NCBI GenBank assembly: GCA_037445875.1
Contig: JBBIJR010000007.1
Coordinates: 1-64,000, forward strand
Origin: JBBIJR01 sp037445875
GTDB taxonomy: Bacteria; CLD3; SB21
Reading direction: 5' to 3'
DNA length: 64,000 nucleotides
Of this stretch, positions 51,901 to 60,360 are shown piece after piece. Below the pieces are notes generated by a model. The model was not told where the DNA came from. It saw only the letters and a list, made by a program, of their open reading frames with translations, and did no database searches. The translations under genes were made by a program, and so were the position numbers. Every line of letters starts with the position of its first letter. Position 1 is the first letter of the stretch.

Positions 51901-52554
51901 ATGGCTAAGAACTTTGTATCCAACCAGGACGTCACGATCCGCCTGTTCAAGAGCGATTTCCTCGAGTTCTTCACGCGGATACACTTCACCGTTCCCCTCA
52001 TCGTCTTCGGACCCATTGCGGCGTACTTCGTGTATCGCTCCGTGGCAACGCTCGGTTTGTCCGTAGCACATACGGCCGGTTGGTATCTCCTCGGTCTGGC
52101 GGTCTGGACGCTGACGGAGTACGTGTTGCACAGGTTCGCGTTCCACTATGAGCCGCCCGGCAAGGTGGGTCAGCGTATACACTTCCTCGCCCATGGCATC
52201 CATCACGATTACCCGATGGACTCCTGGCGGTTGGTCATGCCTCCCATCATTGCCCTCCCGCTGGCCGCAATGTTTTATAGCTTGTTTTTACTGATATTCG
52301 GTACACACGCATCGCCGCTCTTCGCCGGATTCGTGACCGGGTACGTGTGTTACGACCTGACCCATTATGCCATCCACCATTTCAACATGCACTCCCGGTT
52401 GTGGCTCGCGATCAAGAACCATCACATGAAGCTCCATTTTCAGAACCCAGAGCGTGGATTCGGTGTGAGTTCCCCGCTCTGGGACGTCATATTTAGAACC
52501 AATTTCCCCTCGAAGGAAAAGACCAAGAGTGAAGTCGAGGAACACATGGCATGA
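51901..52554 (+). CDS. Fatty acid hydroxylase / sterol desaturase family protein
   Basis: 217 aa from ATG 51901, a likelier start than the longer frame that begins in the repeat-rich DNA. The histidine motifs of the family are present: YVLHRFAFHYE, HFLAHGIHHDYP, HYAIHHFNMHS and NHHMKLHFQNPERG. Membrane helices flank them. The order and spacing fit fatty acid 2-hydroxylases (FA2H/Scs7), which use a di-iron centre to hydroxylate sphingolipid or other fatty acyl chains. It overlaps the next gene by 4 nt (ATGA). Confidence 0.9.
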   Translation: MAKNFVSNQDVTIRLFKSDFLEFFTRIHFTVPLIVFGPIAAYFVYRSVATLGLSVAHTAGWYLLGLAVWTLTEYVLHRFAFHYEPPGKVGQRIHFLAHGIHHDYPMDSWRLVMPPIIALPLAAMFYSLFLLIFGTHASPLFAGFVTGYVCYDLTHYAIHHFNMHSRLWLAIKNHHMKLHFQNPERGFGVSSPLWDVIFRTNFPSKEKTKSEVEEHMA

Positions 52555-53254
52555 AAAGAGTTGGTGTCATATTGTCAGGCTGCGGCCATCTTGACGGAGC
52601 GGAGATACGGGAGGCTGTGTTGACGCTTCTGTCGATCGACCGTGCGTCGGCAGAAGCTGTGATCATGGCCCCTGGTAGTGAGGTTCCTTGCGTCAATCAC
52701 TTGACGGGCAAGGAGAGCGGAGAAAAGAGGAACGTCCTGGNNNNNNNNNNATCGAGCAGCGTCTGCACCATCATCGTGATATTGGCCTGGTCGAGGCCGC
52801 CCGGATTGCTCGAGGTCAGATCAAAGATGTGGCCAAGGTAAAGGCGGATGAGCTGGATGCGGTGGTCTTGCCCGGTGGTTACGGGGCGGCGAAGTGTCTT
52901 TCGACGTTCGCAGTCGAAGGCAGCAAGGCTTCCGTGCATCCGGCGGTCGAGAAACTGCTCCGGGCCGTGCATGAACAGCGGAAGCCCATCGGTGCGATTT
53001 GTATTGCGCCGGCGGTGATTGCGAGGTTATTCGGTTCGGAGGGTGTCCAGGTCACGATCGGGAACGATCCCGGAACGGCGTCTGAGATCGAGAAATGCGG
53101 CGCCCGCCATGTCAAGCGCGCCGTCAACGAGGTCATGGTGGACGACAAGCACAAGGTCGTCACCACGCCCGCCTACATGTACGGCGACGAACGGCTGAGC
53201 CGTATTGCTGAAGGCATTGACCGGTGCGTTAAAGCAGTACTTGAGATGGCGTGA
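52551..53254 (+). CDS. elbB: ElbB-like glyoxalase / DJ-1-PfpI family protein (split by an assembly gap)
   Basis: The first part (MKRVGVILSGCGHLDGAEIR and CVNHLTGKE) and the second (DELDAVVLPGGYGAAKCLST, PIGAICIAPAVIARLF) match the ElbB family of class I glutamine amidotransferase-like proteins; the nucleophile region is ICIAPA. The frame is lost between 52740 and 52791. Leaving out 52741-52790 (10 N plus 40 bases) joins KRNVL to VEAARIARGQ, just as in family members. So the gene is very likely intact in the organism, and this is a scaffold join error. ElbB has glyoxalase activity and is linked with isoprenoid or stress metabolism. Confidence 0.83.
52741..52750. other. Assembly gap (10 N) inside the ElbB-like gene
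   Basis: Ten N. Together with the 40 bases after them it shifts the frame of the ElbB-like gene; the extra 40 bases look like a misplaced or duplicated end of a contig. Confidence 0.95.
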
Positions 53255-54017
53255 CCACGTGCCTGGTTAAGTAGTTCATTTTTAGTGGACGAGTGTCAAC
53301 GGCGTTCATGCCCGTTCCTTGCAAGCGAGAGGTAGGGTGCAGGATTGTCCTTCCCTTGCGGTTGGGGAGGTGTATCCGATGGATGACGCAACCCCATCCC
53401 ACGACTGCGTCTGGGTCGACATAATAGGGTGCTTCGCACTGCAAAACATTCGCAACTCCACTCTTTCCCTCCCCTGCGCCAAGGGCAAGGACGCGGGGGG
53501 CGTTGGCCCTCCCCCAGACGTCTCGCTCTGCTCGACACTTCCCGATTAAAGTACGACCCCTCTCCATACGCAGGGGAGGACGAAGTGGGTTTGAACAGCA
53601 ACCCAAGTGTTCTTAATAACTTATCGCGGAGGCGGAAGTGTCCACCGTGACTCGTGGCTGAATATCAGTTTCATGCTTACTTGTTTATCACTTGTTTTGC
53701 TCCTATTTACTCTTGAGCTCTGCATTCCCGGAACTCCTCTTCGGGCATTGGGAATGGCCGCCTGCGAACGAGATCGCCCATTCGGCGCATGGGCGCACGG
53801 AATGGCTCAAGATCTTACTCCCTCAGTTTCCGCGAACAAGCAGTAGCAACGGCGCTCTCCTTATTGGCACAGACCATGTGATCGTCCAGCGCCTCCGCTT
53901 TCCGGGTTAGATGCCATGCGTGTATCCCCCCGAAACTTCCCTCCGTTCATTCGTATAACCCCAGAGTAACGCACGTCTGAAATCCTATCTAACTATCTGT
54001 AAATACAGGAGATTGTC
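53255..54017. repeat. Non-coding region with dispersed repeat remnants
   Basis: About 760 bp with no credible gene. At 53511-53536 there is an inverted relative of the repeat near 51.4 kb: on the minus strand it reads GTCGAGCAGAGCGAGACGTC followed by TGGGGG, against GTCGAGCGCAGCGAGACATC in the direct copies. Other parts are C/T- or G-rich (CTCTTTCCCTCCCCTGCGCC) as in intergenic repeats. No promoter was found for the peptidase gene. Confidence 0.5.
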
Positions 54018-56090
54018 ATGCGATTTCTGTCACATCTGTTGATCGCTGTATGGCTGGCGCCCTCGTTTCTGACGGCAGGGCCGGGCGATGAGGCCAATCC
54101 GTTCTTCGCGCCGTTCAATGAGACGGCCAACCTTGCCGCCATCAACGCGCCGACGATCAAGAGTTCTTCCGAAGAGATTGTCAAACGCTCGCGCGCGGCG
54201 CTGGAGCAGATCTACGCCGTGAAGGCCGAGGAACGCACGTTCCAAAACACCATGCTGCGCCTCGACGACGCGATCAATGAACTGCACAAGGTAATGTACC
54301 TCGTCTACCTGATCGGAAATACACACCCGGACGATGCCACCCGCGACCAGGCCAATGCGTCGATGTCGGACCTGAACAAGTTCGAAAATGAACTGCAACT
54401 CGATGAGAATCTCTTTCAGGCGGTGAAAGAGTATTCGAAAACCAAAGAAGCGGCGGGGTTGAGCGGGTATAAGAAGAAATTCCTGACCGAAACGGTCCGG
54501 GACTTCGAGCGAAACGGTTTCGCGCTGCCGAAGGACCAACGCGATTCGCTGAAAGTCCTGCTGGACAAGCTCGGGGACCTGGGCATCGCGTTCAACCAGA
54601 ACATTGCCGCCGTGTCGGATTTCCTAGTCGTCACGGAACAGGATATGGAGGGCATGCCGGAAGACTACAAATCCGGCCGGCGGCAGGAGGACGGGACGTA
54701 TAAGATCGACCTGAGCTATCCGTCGTACTCGGCGTTCATGAAATCGGCTACGTCCGGTTCCGCACGCAAAGCGCTGTGGATGAAATACAACAACCGCGCG
54801 GCGGACGTGAATCTCGACGTGCTCTCGGAAATCCTCCGGTATCGCCAGAAAACGTCGCGGCTGCTGGGATACAATACGTATGGCGAATACCGCGTGGCGG
54901 ACCGCATGGCCAAAACTACACAGGCGGTGTGGGACTTCGAGAACCGGCTGATGGAAAAGGTCAAGGCCAAAGCGAAAGTGGATTACGATGAATTGCTCGA
55001 AGCGAAGCGCGCCTATCTCAAAGACGCAAAAGTCAAGACCATCGACCCATGGGAGGCTTCGTTCTATAACAACATCCTGCTCCAGCAGAAATACCAGGTT
55101 GACCAGGAGAAGGTCAAGGAGTACTTCGAGTTGAACAACGTCATCGACGGGCTCTTCCGGATTTCCCAGCACCTCTTCGACGTACAGTTCGAGGAAATCG
55201 CCGATCCGTCGGTCTGGCATGAGGACGTGCGGGCCTTTGCGGTCAGGCAGGACGGCCGGCTGATCGGCCGCTTCTATCTGGACCTGTACCCGCGGGCCAA
55301 CAAGTACAGCCACGCGGCGTGTTTTGCCATGATCCGCGGCAAGCAAATGGAGTCCGGGTATCAAATGCCCGTGGCGACGCTCGTGTGCAATTTTCCCCAG
55401 CCCACGGCCGACCGGCCCGCGTTGATGTACCATGCGCTCGGCAGCTCCAGCGTAGAGACGTTCTTCCACGAATTCGGCCACGTCCTCCATAACCTGCTCA
55501 CGACGTCGGAATTGTATTCGTTCGCGGGCACCCAGGTCGCGCGCGATTTCGTCGAAGCCCCGTCGCAGATTTTCGAGAACTGGGCATGGAACTACGACGC
55601 CTTGAAGTTGTTTGCCAAACACTATAAGACCGGCGAAGTGCTTCCGAAGGAGATGTTCGACAGGATGCTCGCGGCGCGTAACGTCGGATCCGGCATTGCG
55701 GCCAGTTATCAGATCTTCTATGGCGTGCTGGACATGACCCTGCACGATCGCTTCGACCCGAACGGGACCAAGACCACAACCGACGTCGTGAAAGAGGTAC
55801 AGAATCGCATCACGCCGTATCCCTACGTCGAAGGAACACACATGCAGGCCGCTTTCGGCCATCTGGAGGGCTACGGTGCGAGCTACTACGGCTACCTGTG
55901 GTCCAAGGTGTATTCGGCGGACATGTTCTCCGTTTTTGACAAGAACGGGATCCTCGACAAGAACACGGGTCGGCGCTACCGGGAGATCATACTCGCCCGC
56001 GGTGCGACGCAAGAGCCGTTGGAGTTGGTGAAGGAATTCCTCGGCCGCGAGCCAAACGAGGAGGCGTTTCTGAAGGCGCTGGGGCTTTGA
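54018..56090 (+). CDS. M3 family oligoendopeptidase (thimet/oligopeptidase A type), exported
   Basis: 690 aa. It starts with a signal peptide (MRFLSHLLIAVWLAPSFLTA). The zinc motif HEFGH lies at residues 484-488 within ETFFHEFGHVLHNLLTTSE, and the second glutamate ligand is expected in FVEAPSQIFENW; RDFVEAPSQ is a family signature. The substrate-binding C-terminus has GYGASYYGYLWSKVYSADMF. M3 enzymes cleave short peptides; with a signal peptide this one acts in the periplasm or on the surface. A GGAG site precedes the ATG. Confidence 0.93.
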   Translation: MRFLSHLLIAVWLAPSFLTAGPGDEANPFFAPFNETANLAAINAPTIKSSSEEIVKRSRAALEQIYAVKAEERTFQNTMLRLDDAINELHKVMYLVYLIGNTHPDDATRDQANASMSDLNKFENELQLDENLFQAVKEYSKTKEAAGLSGYKKKFLTETVRDFERNGFALPKDQRDSLKVLLDKLGDLGIAFNQNIAAVSDFLVVTEQDMEGMPEDYKSGRRQEDGTYKIDLSYPSYSAFMKSATSGSARKALWMKYNNRAADVNLDVLSEILRYRQKTSRLLGYNTYGEYRVADRMAKTTQAVWDFENRLMEKVKAKAKVDYDELLEAKRAYLKDAKVKTIDPWEASFYNNILLQQKYQVDQEKVKEYFELNNVIDGLFRISQHLFDVQFEEIADPSVWHEDVRAFAVRQDGRLIGRFYLDLYPRANKYSHAACFAMIRGKQMESGYQMPVATLVCNFPQPTADRPALMYHALGSSSVETFFHEFGHVLHNLLTTSELYSFAGTQVARDFVEAPSQIFENWAWNYDALKLFAKHYKTGEVLPKEMFDRMLAARNVGSGIAASYQIFYGVLDMTLHDRFDPNGTKTTTDVVKEVQNRITPYPYVEGTHMQAAFGHLEGYGASYYGYLWSKVYSADMFSVFDKNGILDKNTGRRYREIILARGATQEPLELVKEFLGREPNEEAFLKALGL

Positions 56091-56434
56091 CTATTAACAA
56101 TGATTGGTAATCAATGAACAATGCCCGCCCTTCCTCCTGAGCGCTCGCTGAGCAGGGAATCGCATCGAGGGAGTCGGGCATGCTTCCGGGCCCCCGGATG
56201 GGTAGCTCCTTTGCGGTTCTTCCGCTCGGATGCGCTTTTCTCGTTTCCTCGCAAACGCCGACTTGAGGGTAGGGGCTATGGGACCCTGAATGCGGAGCCT
56301 CATGTTGATACGAACTCCGCCCTTCATCAACTCGGATCTGGGGCCGAAGCCGCAAGTCGGGCCTCTCGTTTCGGCAACAAGATATTGAATATGTTAAATT
56401 TATTTCAATTAACCCAGTCGATGGAAGATACTGC
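56091..56434. other. Intergenic region between the M3 gene and the TetR promoter
   Basis: About 340 bp, no gene seen. A weak relative of the GTGATCAATGAGC-type repeats lies near 56098-56126. The last third becomes A/T-rich toward the promoter. Confidence 0.4.
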
Positions 56435-56463
56435 TTGACAAATGGCAATCCCCGCCGTATATT
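56435..56463 (+). promoter_or_regulatory. Strong sigma70-like promoter of the first TetR gene
   Basis: TTGACA (56435-56440), exact 17-bp spacer and TATATT (56458-56463). The left arm of the operator starts at the last base of the -10 box, so a bound repressor would block transcription. Confidence 0.75.
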
Positions 56464-56492
56464 GGAAACCACAGATACTCAATTGGTTTCCA
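56463..56492 (+). promoter_or_regulatory. TetR operator candidate 1
   Basis: TGGAAACC (56463-56470) and GGTTTCCA (56485-56492) form an inverted repeat with a 14-bp spacer, placed between the -10 box and the ATG at 56506. Confidence 0.65.
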
Positions 56493-56505
56493 TGGGACCA
56501 GCTTG

Positions 56506-57177
56506 ATGGACGAAGATAAACAGGCGCAAGTCAGAATAGTCGAAGCCGCAAAGGAGCGGTTCCTCAAGCTCGGCTTCAACGCCGTCACAATGGATGAACT
56601 GGCCTTCGATCTCGGGATGAGCAAGAAGACACTGTATAAACACTTCCCTACGAAGACCGACCTGCTGAAGGCCGTAATGGATGATCGGCGCACGGAGCTG
56701 GAACAGGGCATCCAGAAGTTCCTTCGCGATGAGAGCCTCCCGTTGGGCGAGAAGCTCCAGCAGACGATGGCCTATCTCGCGGAAAAGACCGGCGAGGTTT
56801 GCCAGGGGTTCTTCCTTGAGGTCAGCAGGACTGCACCCGAGGTATTCCGGTCGATCGAGGAATGGCGCAGGGAGAAAGTCGAAAACGAGTTTCGTGCACT
56901 CGTCGCCGAAGGTGTCCGTACCCACGTGTTCCGCGCCGATCTTGATCAGAACCTGATGGTGATCACCTTCCTCCAGATGATCGACATGTTGCGGCCGGAG
57001 GTCATGGGCGAGTCGGACCTTTCTCCCCGCAGAGTGTTCGAAGAGATCCATCGCGTCGCCTTCCGTGGCATCTTGACCGAGGAGGCCAGAAAGAAGTTCT
57101 TCTCACAGGAAGTTGTTTTGCCTGAATTTAAAGACACGCAATTCACACTCACCAATGGAGCCAACGGGACGGCGTAG
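56506..57177 (+). CDS. TetR/AcrR-family regulator 1
   Basis: 223 aa from ATG 56506 (three nt after a TTG). The N-terminal helix-turn-helix is clear: RIVEAAKERFLKLGFNAVTM, DELAFDLGMSKKTLYKHFP. The C-terminal ligand domain begins about residue 50. TetR proteins repress genes until they bind a ligand. The family's DNA-binding end is very similar to that of the next gene (MSKKTxYK), and both promoters share the same inverted repeat, so the two may bind the same site. It starts the efflux locus. Confidence 0.93.
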   Translation: MDEDKQAQVRIVEAAKERFLKLGFNAVTMDELAFDLGMSKKTLYKHFPTKTDLLKAVMDDRRTELEQGIQKFLRDESLPLGEKLQQTMAYLAEKTGEVCQGFFLEVSRTAPEVFRSIEEWRREKVENEFRALVAEGVRTHVFRADLDQNLMVITFLQMIDMLRPEVMGESDLSPRRVFEEIHRVAFRGILTEEARKKFFSQEVVLPEFKDTQFTLTNGANGTA

Positions 57178-57204
57178 CATAATTTTTGAAACTTCCCACA
57201 GCGG

Positions 57205-57233
57205 AAACCGTATAGACTGCATTCGGTTTCCCA
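57205..57233 (+). promoter_or_regulatory. TetR operator candidate 2
   Basis: GGAAACCG (57205-57212) and CGGTTTCC (57226-57233) form an inverted repeat with a TATAGA box (57213-57218) inside. A TTGAAA at 57188-57193 could be the -35 (spacer 19 bp). It is almost the same sequence as operator 1 and lies upstream of the second TetR gene. Confidence 0.65.
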
Positions 57234-57274
57234 GCAGGCAGCGTCAAAGACAGCTGCTTTTTTTAGAACCAACA

Positions 57275-57301
57275 GGAAACTGAAGATACCAAACAGGTTT
57301 C
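57275..57301 (+). promoter_or_regulatory. TetR operator candidate 3 (weaker)
   Basis: GGAAACT (57275-57281) and GGTTTCG (57296-57302) are related to the arms of operators 1 and 2 at nearly the same distance (27 bp from end to end). It overlaps the leader of the second TetR gene, 6 nt before its ATG. Confidence 0.5.
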
Positions 57302-57306
57302 GAAAG

Positions 57307-57951
57307 ATGACAAGAGCATACGTTGAAGCAGAGGATTTGAGGGAACGGATAGTCGAGGCGGCCCGGGAACGCTTTTTCTCCTTGGGAGTCAGCCAGGTCA
57401 CGATGGAAGAACTGGCGCACGATCTTGGAATGAGCAAGAAGACTGTCTACAAGTTCTTCACCAGCAAGGACGAGCTCGTGAAGGCTGTCCTCGAACTCGT
57501 GAAGGAAGAAGTGGAGCGGAACATCTGCCGGATCACGGAAAATAACGAAATGGATTTCGTGCAGAAACTGAAGTCCACGATGACGTATCTCGCGCTGCAT
57601 TATTCCAGGTGGAGCCCGGCCCTGGTGCAGGACCTTCGGCGAAATGCCCCGCACGTGTGGAAACAGATAGAGGAATTTCGGAAACAGAAGATGGAGGGTT
57701 GCGGCGACGAGATCCGGCAGGGAATCGAGGCGGGCGTGTTCCGCTCCGACGTCGACCCGAAGCTGGTCATGCGGCTGTTCTCGCATTCGATCCAGACGAT
57801 GGTGCATCCCGAAATGCTGTCACAGATGCCGTATTCCGCCGGACAGGTCTACGAAACCATCGTGAAAATCATCTACGGCGGGATGTTCACCGACGATGCC
57901 CGCCGGAAGTTCTTCCAATCCGAAACCCCACCCAAGGAGCCCCATACATGA
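57307..57951 (+). CDS. TetR/AcrR-family regulator 2
   Basis: 214 aa. Helix-turn-helix: RIVEAARERFFSLGVSQVTM, EELAHDLGMSKKTVYKFFTS. The domain after residue 60 differs from TetR 1. It is the direct neighbour of the efflux genes: its stop overlaps the ATG of the tolC-like gene by 4 nt (ATGA at 57948-57951). It likely represses its own operon. Two similar TetR genes in tandem could have arisen by duplication. Confidence 0.93.
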   Translation: MTRAYVEAEDLRERIVEAARERFFSLGVSQVTMEELAHDLGMSKKTVYKFFTSKDELVKAVLELVKEEVERNICRITENNEMDFVQKLKSTMTYLALHYSRWSPALVQDLRRNAPHVWKQIEEFRKQKMEGCGDEIRQGIEAGVFRSDVDPKLVMRLFSHSIQTMVHPEMLSQMPYSAGQVYETIVKIIYGGMFTDDARRKFFQSETPPKEPHT

Positions 57952-59273
57952 CGTTCCGCTTTGTTCTGCTGATGGCCCTGGCCGCAAGCCCGGTGCTGCG
58001 CGCTCAACAGAAGATGACCGTGGAGGAGTGTATCCGCGTCGGTTTGGAGAACAGCAAGTCGCTGCATATCTCCAAGGCCGCGCTCGACGGGGCACAGGCC
58101 CGCACCGGTGAGGCCCGCGCCGCCCGTTTGCCATCGCTCAGATTCTCTGCAGGATACACGCGGCTGAGTACGGTTCCCGACGTGACGTTCATCAACCCTC
58201 AGGACAGCAGCGAGTTCACTTTCTCGCAGAACGTCTTCGACAACTACAGCCTCAAGCTCTCGTTGAGCCAGCAACTGTTTTCCGGTTTCCGCCTCGAGAA
58301 CAACCACCGTGCGTCAAGGCTCAGCGAAGACGCCGCACAGCAGGATTATGAGAACGATCAACTCGAGCTGGTCTTCAACGTCAAGGCGGCCTACTGGAAC
58401 CTGCACGGAGCGATTGCTTTCAAGGCCTTCGTCGATGAAAACGTGGAACAGGTGAAAGCTCACGTCAAAGACGCCCAGAACCTGATGGCCCAGGGTATGC
58501 TGACCAATAACGACGTGCTCAAGGTGCAGGTGCAGTTGTCCAATACGCAGCTGCTCCAGATCGACGCGGCCAATGCCGTGGAGATCGCCCGTATCCGGCT
58601 CAACAACGTCATGGGCCTGCCGCTGGACACGCGGATCCAACTATCCTCGCAGCTCGAAAGCAAACCCGCGCTCGAGTATCAGCAGGCGGAAGGCCTCGTG
58701 GGCGCCGCCATGAAGACCCGGAACGACGTTCGCGCCACCGAGCTCCGCGTGAAAGCCGCGGAAACGTCCGTGCGCGCGGCGAAAGCGGGCTATTATCCCC
58801 AGTTGTCGATAATCGGGAATTACTACTACAATCGTCCCAATCAGCGCTACTTCCCGACGCGCAATGAATTCAAGTACAGCTGGGACGTCGGCCTGAATGT
58901 GAATTTCGACCTGTGGAACTGGAACGCCACCGGTTACCAGGTCGGGCAGGCCCGGGCCGCGTTGACCCAATCGCGCGAGACGCTTGGCCTGCTCAAAGAC
59001 CGGATCAGCCTCGAGGTTACTCAGAACTACCTGAACCTGCGCCAGGCCCATGAGAAGATATCCGTTGCCGAACAGAGCATCGAGCAGGCGCAAGAGAACT
59101 ACCGGATCACGAGCGAGAAATTCAAGAAAGGCCTCGCGCTGACCTCGGACCTGCTGGATGCGGAAGTCGCGCTCCTGCAGGCCAAAACCAACCACACGCA
59201 GGCCCTGGTGGACTATGAACTGGCCGAGGCCGGCCTGGCCAGAGCGCTCGGAAAAGAAGAGTCGTTGCAATAA
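57948..59273 (+). CDS. TolC-family outer-membrane efflux protein
   Basis: 441 aa from ATG 57948 (GGAG ribosome site). A signal peptide (MTFRFVLLMALAASPVLRAQ) is followed by MTVEECIRVGLENSKSL, the typical opening of the OEP family; two OEP repeats follow, the second beginning near residue 250 (RNDVRATELRVKAAETSVRA). The coiled-coil end has RITSEKFKKGLALTSDLLDA and ALVDYELAEAGLARALG. It forms the outer-membrane duct of the RND pump. Confidence 0.93.
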   Translation: MTFRFVLLMALAASPVLRAQQKMTVEECIRVGLENSKSLHISKAALDGAQARTGEARAARLPSLRFSAGYTRLSTVPDVTFINPQDSSEFTFSQNVFDNYSLKLSLSQQLFSGFRLENNHRASRLSEDAAQQDYENDQLELVFNVKAAYWNLHGAIAFKAFVDENVEQVKAHVKDAQNLMAQGMLTNNDVLKVQVQLSNTQLLQIDAANAVEIARIRLNNVMGLPLDTRIQLSSQLESKPALEYQQAEGLVGAAMKTRNDVRATELRVKAAETSVRAAKAGYYPQLSIIGNYYYNRPNQRYFPTRNEFKYSWDVGLNVNFDLWNWNATGYQVGQARAALTQSRETLGLLKDRISLEVTQNYLNLRQAHEKISVAEQSIEQAQENYRITSEKFKKGLALTSDLLDAEVALLQAKTNHTQALVDYELAEAGLARALGKEESLQ

Positions 59274-59292
59274 GCACACAAGGAGTGACGTT

Positions 59293-60342
59293 ATGAAGCA
59301 GCTCAAGACCGCATTGATGGTACTTCTAGGACTGGGGGGGATCGTGATCGTGTTATGGAACAACAAAGCCAAGAGCGCCACGATGACAAGGACGGACATC
59401 CTCTCTTCGTTTCCCGTGAAGGTTGCCGCTGTGACTCAGGAGGATGTACAGGAGGAACTTTCGCTCGTCGGCACGATCGTTGCGCACAATGACGTGGTCA
59501 TCGTTTCCGAAACCCAGGGCCGGGTCACGGCCGTGACGGCAAAAGTCGGAGATTACCGAAAGGCGAGTTCCGTGCTGGTCCAGGTGGACGACGAGCTCAA
59601 GGAGGCCAATCTGAAGGCGGCCCGAGTCCAGTATGAGACGACCAGGAAGGACCTCGAGCGTTACGAGGGCTTGTACAAGGACAAGAGCATAACCGAATCG
59701 CAGTACGACCAGGCGCGGCTGGCGTATCAGTCGGCCGAAGCGCAGTACATCGTCGCTCGACGGCAGTACAACGACACCAAAATCACCACGCCCATTTCCG
59801 GTGTGGTGACGGCACGAAACGTCGATGTCGGAGCGATGGTACAGCCGGGCATGGCCATCGCCAACGTAGTTGATATTTCGAAACTCAAGGTCAAAGTCAA
59901 CGTTCCCGAACAGGACGTCTTCAAGCTCAACGTGGGCGACGCCGTCACGGTTACCACGGACGTATATGCGGGCACGGCCTTCCAGGCGCACGTTACGAGC
60001 ATTGCCTCGAAGGGGGACGATGCACACACGTATCCGGTAGAATTGAGCCTGCAGAACAGCCAGGACCACCCGCTGAAGGCCGGCATGTTCTGCCGTGTGA
60101 TGTTCCGGTCGGCGCCGCAGAGGAACACCACCGTGATTCCGCGCGAGGCGCTGGTCGGCAGCCTGAAAAAACCGCAGGTCTACGTTGTCGAAAACGGCAC
60201 GGCCCTGCTCAAGGACGTCGTCATCTCCGGTGCGGTGAAGAACAAGGTGGCCGTATCCGAGGGGCTTGAGGCCGGCGCGTTCGTCGTTGTCGGCGGGCAG
60301 AACAACCTGCAAGACCGCGCACCGATTTCCATTGTCGAGTAA
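59293..60342 (+). CDS. RND efflux periplasmic adaptor (HlyD/AcrA family)
   Basis: 349 aa from ATG 59293 with AGGAG upstream. An N-terminal membrane anchor (ALMVLLGLGGIVIVLW) precedes the lipoyl half (IVSETQGRVTAVTAKVGDY), a coiled coil (LYKDKSITESQYDQARLAYQ), and the second lipoyl half with the family signature ITTPISGVVTARNVDVGAMV. The barrel and membrane-proximal domains follow. It bridges the inner- and outer-membrane pump parts. Confidence 0.93.
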   Translation: MKQLKTALMVLLGLGGIVIVLWNNKAKSATMTRTDILSSFPVKVAAVTQEDVQEELSLVGTIVAHNDVVIVSETQGRVTAVTAKVGDYRKASSVLVQVDDELKEANLKAARVQYETTRKDLERYEGLYKDKSITESQYDQARLAYQSAEAQYIVARRQYNDTKITTPISGVVTARNVDVGAMVQPGMAIANVVDISKLKVKVNVPEQDVFKLNVGDAVTVTTDVYAGTAFQAHVTSIASKGDDAHTYPVELSLQNSQDHPLKAGMFCRVMFRSAPQRNTTVIPREALVGSLKKPQVYVVENGTALLKDVVISGAVKNKVAVSEGLEAGAFVVVGGQNNLQDRAPISIVE

Positions 60343-60360
60343 CGTTAACGAGGAACGGTC

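Noticed and set aside
56091..56434. Regulatory RNA upstream of the TetR gene
   Set aside because: No consistent stem set or known motif could be drawn; the region appears to be ordinary spacer with a repeat remnant.
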